Origin: Chitinophagales bacterium
GTDB taxonomy: Bacteria; Bacteroidota; Bacteroidia; Chitinophagales; Chitinophagaceae
Direction: 5' to 3'
Length of the DNA stretch: 64,000 nucleotides
NCBI GenBank assembly: GCA_017303455.1
Contig: JAFLBM010000004.1
Coordinates: 62,001 to 126,000 of the forward strand
Part shown: positions 59,566 through 64,000 of the stretch, piece by piece
Position numbering within the stretch: the first letter of the stretch is position 1
Layout: the number at the start of each line of letters is the position of its first letter
Position numbers and translations under genes: made by a program
Notes under the pieces: model-generated
Seen by the model: the letters and a program-made list of their open reading frames with translations, nothing else
Database searches by the model: none
Told to the model about the DNA's origin: nothing

Positions 59566-62500
59566 ATGCTTAATAAAATCATTCAATTCTCCATAAAAAA
59601 TAAACTGGTAATAGGTTTGTTTACCCTGGCTTTAATTATCTGGGGTATTTACTCGGCCAAAAAATTGCCGATTGATGCAGTGCCGGATATTACCAATAAC
59701 CAGGTACAGATTATTACACTAAGTCCATCACTGGCAGCACAGGAAGTTGAGCAGCTAATTTCTTTTCCGGTGGAACAAACAATGGCCACTATTCCGGAAG
59801 TAAAAGAGATACGTTCTATCTCCCGTTTTGGTCTTTCTGTGGTTACTGTAGTATTTCACGATGATGCCAATATCTACTGGGCAAGGCAGCAAGTAGGTGA
59901 ACGACTGATAGAAGCCAGGAATCAAATACCAAACAACATAGGTAATCCCGAAATGGCACCTATTTCAACCGGCTTAGGCGAAATCTATCAATATGTTTTA
60001 CATGCTAAAAAAGGATTTGAAGATAAGTACGATGCTATGTCTCTACGAACAATTCAAGACTGGATTGTAAGACGCCAATTATTAGGAACGCCGGGCATTG
60101 CGGATGTAAGCAGTTTCGGTGGCTTATTGAAACAATATGAAATAGCCCTTAACACTGATAAACTCAGAAGTTATAATCTTTCCGTGGCTGATATATTCAA
60201 TGCTTTGGAAAAAAACAATCAGAATACAGGCGGAGCTTATATTGATAAGAAGCCCAATGCTTATTTTATCAGAAGCGAAGGGTTTATTAAGACAATTACA
60301 GACATAGAAAAAATTGTTGTTACACGTACCCCTGCCGGAATACCTGTACTTGTAAGAGATGTGGCAACTGTTCAACTGGGACATGCTACACAATACGGAG
60401 CACTTACCCGTAATGCAGAAGGAGAAGTAGTAGGCGGTATTGTGTTAATGCTAAAAGGCGCTAATTCCAGTATCGTTATCAATAGTGTAAAAGATAAAAT
60501 AATTCAAATCCAAAAGAGCTTGCCGGAAGGAGTAGTGATTGAGCCTTTCTTAGACAGAAGCGCATTAGTAAGCAGGGCCATTGGTACAGTAAAGACCAAT
60601 CTTATTGAAGGAGCTTTAATTGTAATTTTTGTGTTGGTGGTTTTCCTTGGCAATATTCGTTCTGGATTAATAGTAGCATCCGTCATTCCTCTTGCGATGC
60701 TTTTCGCAATATCCCTCATGAATATGTTTGGCGTGTCTGGTAACCTGATGAGTTTGGGTGCTATTGATTTTGGATTAATTGTAGATGGCGCAGTTATTAT
60801 TGTGGAAGCCACCATGCATCAATTGGGCCATCGAAAACCTGGCAGGCTGACCCAGGAGCAACTGGATGATGAAGTGTATAAATCGGCTGGTAAAATGATG
60901 AACTCTGCTGCTTTTGGACAGATTATTATTTTAATAGTTTACCTGCCTATCCTTGCATTAGTTGGAATTGAAGGTAAAATGTTTGGCCCAATGGCACAAA
61001 CAGTATCCTTTGCTATCCTCGGTGCATTTCTGTTATCTCTCACTTATGTGCCTATGATGAGTGCCCTTGTATTGAGTAAAAAAATCAGTCACAAGGAGAA
61101 TCTTTCTGATAAAATGATGAAGTTTTTTCAAAGGCTTTACACACCTCTTATAAAAGGCGCTTTAAAAATGAAATTACTGGTGGTAAGTATTGCCGTTGGT
61201 CTGTTTATCATCAGCCTGATAATTTTTAAAACATTGGGCGGTGAATTTATACCAACATTGGAAGAAGGTGATTTTGCTGTAGAAACAAGATTACTTACCG
61301 GAAGTTCTCTAAGCCAGACAATTGATAAAATAACACAGGCTTCCGATTTACTGATGAAAAAATTCCCTGAAGTAAAAGAAGTAATTGGGAAAATAGGTGC
61401 CTCTGAAATACCTACCGACCCAATGCCAATTGAAGCATGTGATATTACTATACTATTAAAAGATAAAAAAGAATGGACAAGTGCACGCAACCGGGAAGAA
61501 CTGGCCGAGCTCATGCAGAAAGAATTGGAAAAAATACCGGGTATTTCCTACGGTCTCTCTCAACCTATACAGCTTAGGTTTAATGAATTAATCTCCGGTG
61601 TACGCCAGGATGTGGGTATAAAAATATTCGGTGAGGATTTAGATGTGCTCGCAGACCTGGCAAAGAAAATCGGTGTTATTGTACCTACTGTAAAAGGCGC
61701 AGAAGATTTATATGTGGAGCAGGTTACCGGTCTGCCGCAAATTGTTATCAAATTGAACCGTGATAAAATAGCTCAGTTTGGATTGAATGTAGAGGATATA
61801 AACCGTACTGTTAGCGCTGCTTTTGCAGGCGAGTCTGCAGGTATCGTTTATGAAGGTGAAAAAAGATTTGATATGGTTGTTCGTCTTGAAAAAACGGGCC
61901 GCCAAAGTATTGACGATGTGAAAGGATTATTTGTTGTGGCGTCTGATGGCAACCAAATTCCTTTAGAGCAGGTTGCAGAAGTTAAACTTGAACTTGGCCC
62001 CAATCAAATACAAAGAGAAGATGCCAAGAGAAGAATTATTGTAGGCTTCAATACAAGGGGTAGAGATATATCTTCTGTAGTGAAAGAAATGCAGGAGAAA
62101 ATAGAAAAGCAGGTGAAAATGCCACCCGGTTATTTTATCACTTATGGTGGACAGTTTAAAAACCTGGAAGAAGCAAACAAAAGGTTATTAGTAGCGGTGC
62201 CTGTAGCCTTAGCATTAATTCTATTATTACTGTTTTTCACTTTCGGTTCTATAAAATATTCCCTGCTCATTTTTACAGCTATTCCCATGAGTGCTATCGG
62301 CGGTGTATTCGCCTTATGGTTCAGGGGTATGCCCTTCAGCATTTCTGCAGGTGTTGGTTTTATTGCCTTATTTGGTGTGGCGGTATTAAATGGCATCGTA
62401 CTTATCAGTGAATTCAATCGTTTGAAAAAGGAAGGTATGACAGATATAAATGCAATTATTTTTAAAGGAACGTCAGTGAGGTTAAGACCTGTGTTAATGA

Positions 62501-63936
62501 CCGCAACAGTTGCATCATTAGGGTTTTTACCAATGGCATTGTCAACAGGTTCGGGAGCAGAAGTGCAGAAGCCATTAGCAACGGTAGTAATCGGAGGATT
62601 ACTTACGGCAACATTTCTTACCCTCGTCGTGTTGCCTGTGCTCTATACGTGGTTTGAAAAAATAAAACCGAAAACAAAACATTTTCCTGCCACCAAAGGG
62701 CTGGCTTCTTTGCTAATCCTTTTTGCCGTTTCATCATCAGTTGCAAATGCTCAAACAAAACCAGCAATTAATTTAAATGAAGCAGTAGCATCATCCATTA
62801 AAAATAACCCTTTGGTAAAAGTAGGCATACTGGATATTGGCTATCAGCAACAATTAAAAAAGACGGTGAAAGATTATGGTAAAACTAATGTTGGTCTCAC
62901 ATTTGGCCAATATAACAGTCGTATAGCTTATGATAACAATTTCACTGTTAATCAAAGCATACCCAACCCTGCTTACTTCAGAAGCCTGATTAAACTTTCT
63001 GAATCCAATATCAAAAGCAGCGAGCTCCAATTGAAAGTTTATCAAGGCGAACTGGCAGCCAATACAAAAACATCTTATTATCAGTTGCTGTTTTGGACCG
63101 AAGAAATAAGGCTGCTAAAAGAATTATTGGCTATCTATGAAAATGTATTGAAAGCCTCTGCCTTGCGTTATAAAACAGGCGAAACAAATGCCCTGGAAAA
63201 TTATAATGCCGAAAGCAGGGTGAATGAAATAAGGGCACAATTAAAAAGTGCTGAGGAGGATTACAAAATTGAACTGAACCGTTTAAAGGTCTTCACCGCC
63301 GACTCTTCTGTTACTGCGATTGCAGATACTGCATTGATTGAAAAAGTAATTGCCATCAATTCTGATAGCAGCGCCATTGCAGCTAATCCCACCCTGGTTT
63401 TTATCCAGCAGCAAATTGATATTGCCCAAAAAGAAAAAGCGGTGGAGCAATCAAGGTTAAAGCCTGATTTCAGTTTTGGTTATTTTAACCAGTCATTAAT
63501 AGGTTATCAAACGGTAAATGGCGTTGATAAATACTATGGCGCAGGCCGCCGGTTCCAGGGAGTAAACCTCGGCATCAGCATTCCCATATTTGCCAAAGCA
63601 CAAAAGGAAAAAGTAAAAGCTGCCGAAATAAACAGTACCAAACGGCAAGCTGAACTGACCAATTACCAATACAATTTAAAGGCAGAACTGGCAAGATTAT
63701 TTGGAGAACTGCAAAAGCAAAGGGTTCAAATCAACTATTACCGCAACACAGCATTGCCGCAAGCCAACCTCATTATCAGCCAGTCGCAAAAAGCATTTAC
63801 TGCCGGGGAAATTGGTTATTATGAACTTACCCAATCTTTAAATAATGCGGTAACAGTAAAGCAGGAGTTTACCAAAGTATTAAATCAATATAATCAAACA
63901 ATCATTGCCATCGAATTTATTGCTGGCATCAATTAA
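59566..63936 (+). CDS. CzcA-type heavy-metal RND pump fused to a TolC-like outer-membrane factor
   Basis: 1456 residues. Residues 1-1040 are an HME-RND transporter: LPIDAVPDITNNQVQI near the start, proton-relay residues in DFGLIVDGAVIIVE (near residues 400-414), the twelve usual helices and a docking domain. The D-F-G...D-G...E pattern fits the Zn/Co/Cd (CzcA) type. From about residue 1044 a signal-peptide-like segment (GLASLLILFAVSSSVANAQ) begins a TolC-like domain with coiled-coil repeats (KTSYYQLLFWTEEIRLLKE). Expected to pump metal ions from the periplasm to the outside. Next gene is the likely adaptor. Confidence 0.9.
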   Translation: MLNKIIQFSIKNKLVIGLFTLALIIWGIYSAKKLPIDAVPDITNNQVQIITLSPSLAAQEVEQLISFPVEQTMATIPEVKEIRSISRFGLSVVTVVFHDDANIYWARQQVGERLIEARNQIPNNIGNPEMAPISTGLGEIYQYVLHAKKGFEDKYDAMSLRTIQDWIVRRQLLGTPGIADVSSFGGLLKQYEIALNTDKLRSYNLSVADIFNALEKNNQNTGGAYIDKKPNAYFIRSEGFIKTITDIEKIVVTRTPAGIPVLVRDVATVQLGHATQYGALTRNAEGEVVGGIVLMLKGANSSIVINSVKDKIIQIQKSLPEGVVIEPFLDRSALVSRAIGTVKTNLIEGALIVIFVLVVFLGNIRSGLIVASVIPLAMLFAISLMNMFGVSGNLMSLGAIDFGLIVDGAVIIVEATMHQLGHRKPGRLTQEQLDDEVYKSAGKMMNSAAFGQIIILIVYLPILALVGIEGKMFGPMAQTVSFAILGAFLLSLTYVPMMSALVLSKKISHKENLSDKMMKFFQRLYTPLIKGALKMKLLVVSIAVGLFIISLIIFKTLGGEFIPTLEEGDFAVETRLLTGSSLSQTIDKITQASDLLMKKFPEVKEVIGKIGASEIPTDPMPIEACDITILLKDKKEWTSARNREELAELMQKELEKIPGISYGLSQPIQLRFNELISGVRQDVGIKIFGEDLDVLADLAKKIGVIVPTVKGAEDLYVEQVTGLPQIVIKLNRDKIAQFGLNVEDINRTVSAAFAGESAGIVYEGEKRFDMVVRLEKTGRQSIDDVKGLFVVASDGNQIPLEQVAEVKLELGPNQIQREDAKRRIIVGFNTRGRDISSVVKEMQEKIEKQVKMPPGYFITYGGQFKNLEEANKRLLVAVPVALALILLLLFFTFGSIKYSLLIFTAIPMSAIGGVFALWFRGMPFSISAGVGFIALFGVAVLNGIVLISEFNRLKKEGMTDINAIIFKGTSVRLRPVLMTATVASLGFLPMALSTGSGAEVQKPLATVVIGGLLTATFLTLVVLPVLYTWFEKIKPKTKHFPATKGLASLLILFAVSSSVANAQTKPAINLNEAVASSIKNNPLVKVGILDIGYQQQLKKTVKDYGKTNVGLTFGQYNSRIAYDNNFTVNQSIPNPAYFRSLIKLSESNIKSSELQLKVYQGELAANTKTSYYQLLFWTEEIRLLKELLAIYENVLKASALRYKTGETNALENYNAESRVNEIRAQLKSAEEDYKIELNRLKVFTADSSVTAIADTALIEKVIAINSDSSAIAANPTLVFIQQQIDIAQKEKAVEQSRLKPDFSFGYFNQSLIGYQTVNGVDKYYGAGRRFQGVNLGISIPIFAKAQKEKVKAAEINSTKRQAELTNYQYNLKAELARLFGELQKQRVQINYYRNTALPQANLIISQSQKAFTAGEIGYYELTQSLNNAVTVKQEFTKVLNQYNQTIIAIEFIAGIN

Positions 63937-63966
63937 TAAATAAAACAGGAAAAAAATATCAGTATT

Positions 63967-64000
63967 ATGAAACAAAAAATATTTAGCTCATTAGCCATAC
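63967..64000 (+). CDS. Start of the next gene, possibly the membrane-fusion adaptor
   Basis: An ATG 31 bases after the pump stop opens a frame MKQKIFSSLAI that runs off the right edge. The basic start and Leu/Ala content look like a signal peptide. By position it should be the periplasmic CzcB/CusB-type adaptor, but only eleven residues can be read. Confidence 0.45.
   Translation, partial: MKQKIFSSLAI

Larger units (their letters stand above)
39841..64000. mobile_element. Integrative conjugative-type element (left part; right end not seen)
   Basis: Starts at the tRNA-Leu(GAG) 3' end with a serine recombinase, a small upstream ORF and plasmid-type proteins, then transfer genes in reversed CTnDOT order (traN-M-L-K, traJ, TraI-like, TraG ATPase, TraF). 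An AbiE toxin-antitoxin pair and metal-related genes ride along. The DNA looks more AT-rich than the his operon and housekeeping region. The right boundary could be beyond 64000, or the element could end near 55200 with native metal genes after it; no direct repeat of the tRNA end is visible in the window. TraM is frameshifted and several transfer genes are not seen, so self-transfer is doubtful. Confidence 0.7.

Overview
The window is a Bacteroidota chromosome, most like the Chitinophagaceae/Sphingobacteriia. Supporting signs are TAnnTTTG -7 promoter boxes (several paired with a TTTG -33 box 19 nt upstream), a tmRNA whose tag is GNTQYAMAA, Bacteroidota-type families (DUF3667, GH3-like adenylating enzyme, CTnDOT-type Tra proteins, CzcA-TolC fusion), a bacillithiol-linked YtxJ protein and frequent ATGA overlaps. 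No species name can be read from the sequence.

Layout. 1-3000: end of a glycosyltransferase gene, an exonuclease, a tiny lipoprotein with ytxJ, and a membrane adenylate/guanylate cyclase-like protein. 3030-10177: a complete histidine operon (hisG-D-C-B-H-A-F-IE) preceded by a readable attenuator: a 15-residue leader peptide with six His codons, a 10-bp terminator and a mutually exclusive antiterminator. 10190-20156: minus-strand signalling block with two PAS-rich histidine kinases (one with ten PAS domains), three NarL/LuxR-type regulators (two of them tandem paralogues) and a receiver-only protein. 20395-39727: housekeeping region with tmRNA, a membrane MutS-like ATPase, rseP, dxr, a GH3-like enzyme, rplU-rpmA, a Lys/Ala-rich histone-tail-like peptide, a PolX homologue whose polymerase site is lost but whose PHP site is kept, two further histidine kinases, mazG, tRNA-Leu(TAA), tRNA-Gly(GCC) and a second glycosyltransferase.

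39757-64000: an integrative, conjugative-type element entering at the 3' end of tRNA-Leu(GAG). A serine recombinase reads antisense through the tRNA; a 44-residue ORF precedes it. Minus-strand transfer genes follow in reversed CTnDOT order: traN, traM (frameshifted), traL, traK, then an AbiE toxin-antitoxin pair on the plus strand, then traJ, three related secreted helical proteins of TraI type, a lipoprotein, the TraG ATPase and TraF. The two blocks start downstream of near-identical 56-nt regulatory regions. No relaxase, coupling protein, TraE, TraO, TraP or TraQ gene is seen, so the element is partial or continues to the right.

55284-64000 looks like metal-related cargo: a DtxR/MntR-type regulator divergent from a di-heme oxidoreductase, Rieske protein and porin operon, then a Cys-rich DUF6660-like protein, a 47-residue membrane peptide, a CzcA-type pump fused to a TolC-like domain, and the start of a further gene. 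The right end of the element is not in the window.

Every gene-free stretch is shorter than 300 bases; the larger ones (1047-1287, 20157-20394, 47039-47298) hold promoters or regulatory repeats, or nothing I could recognise.
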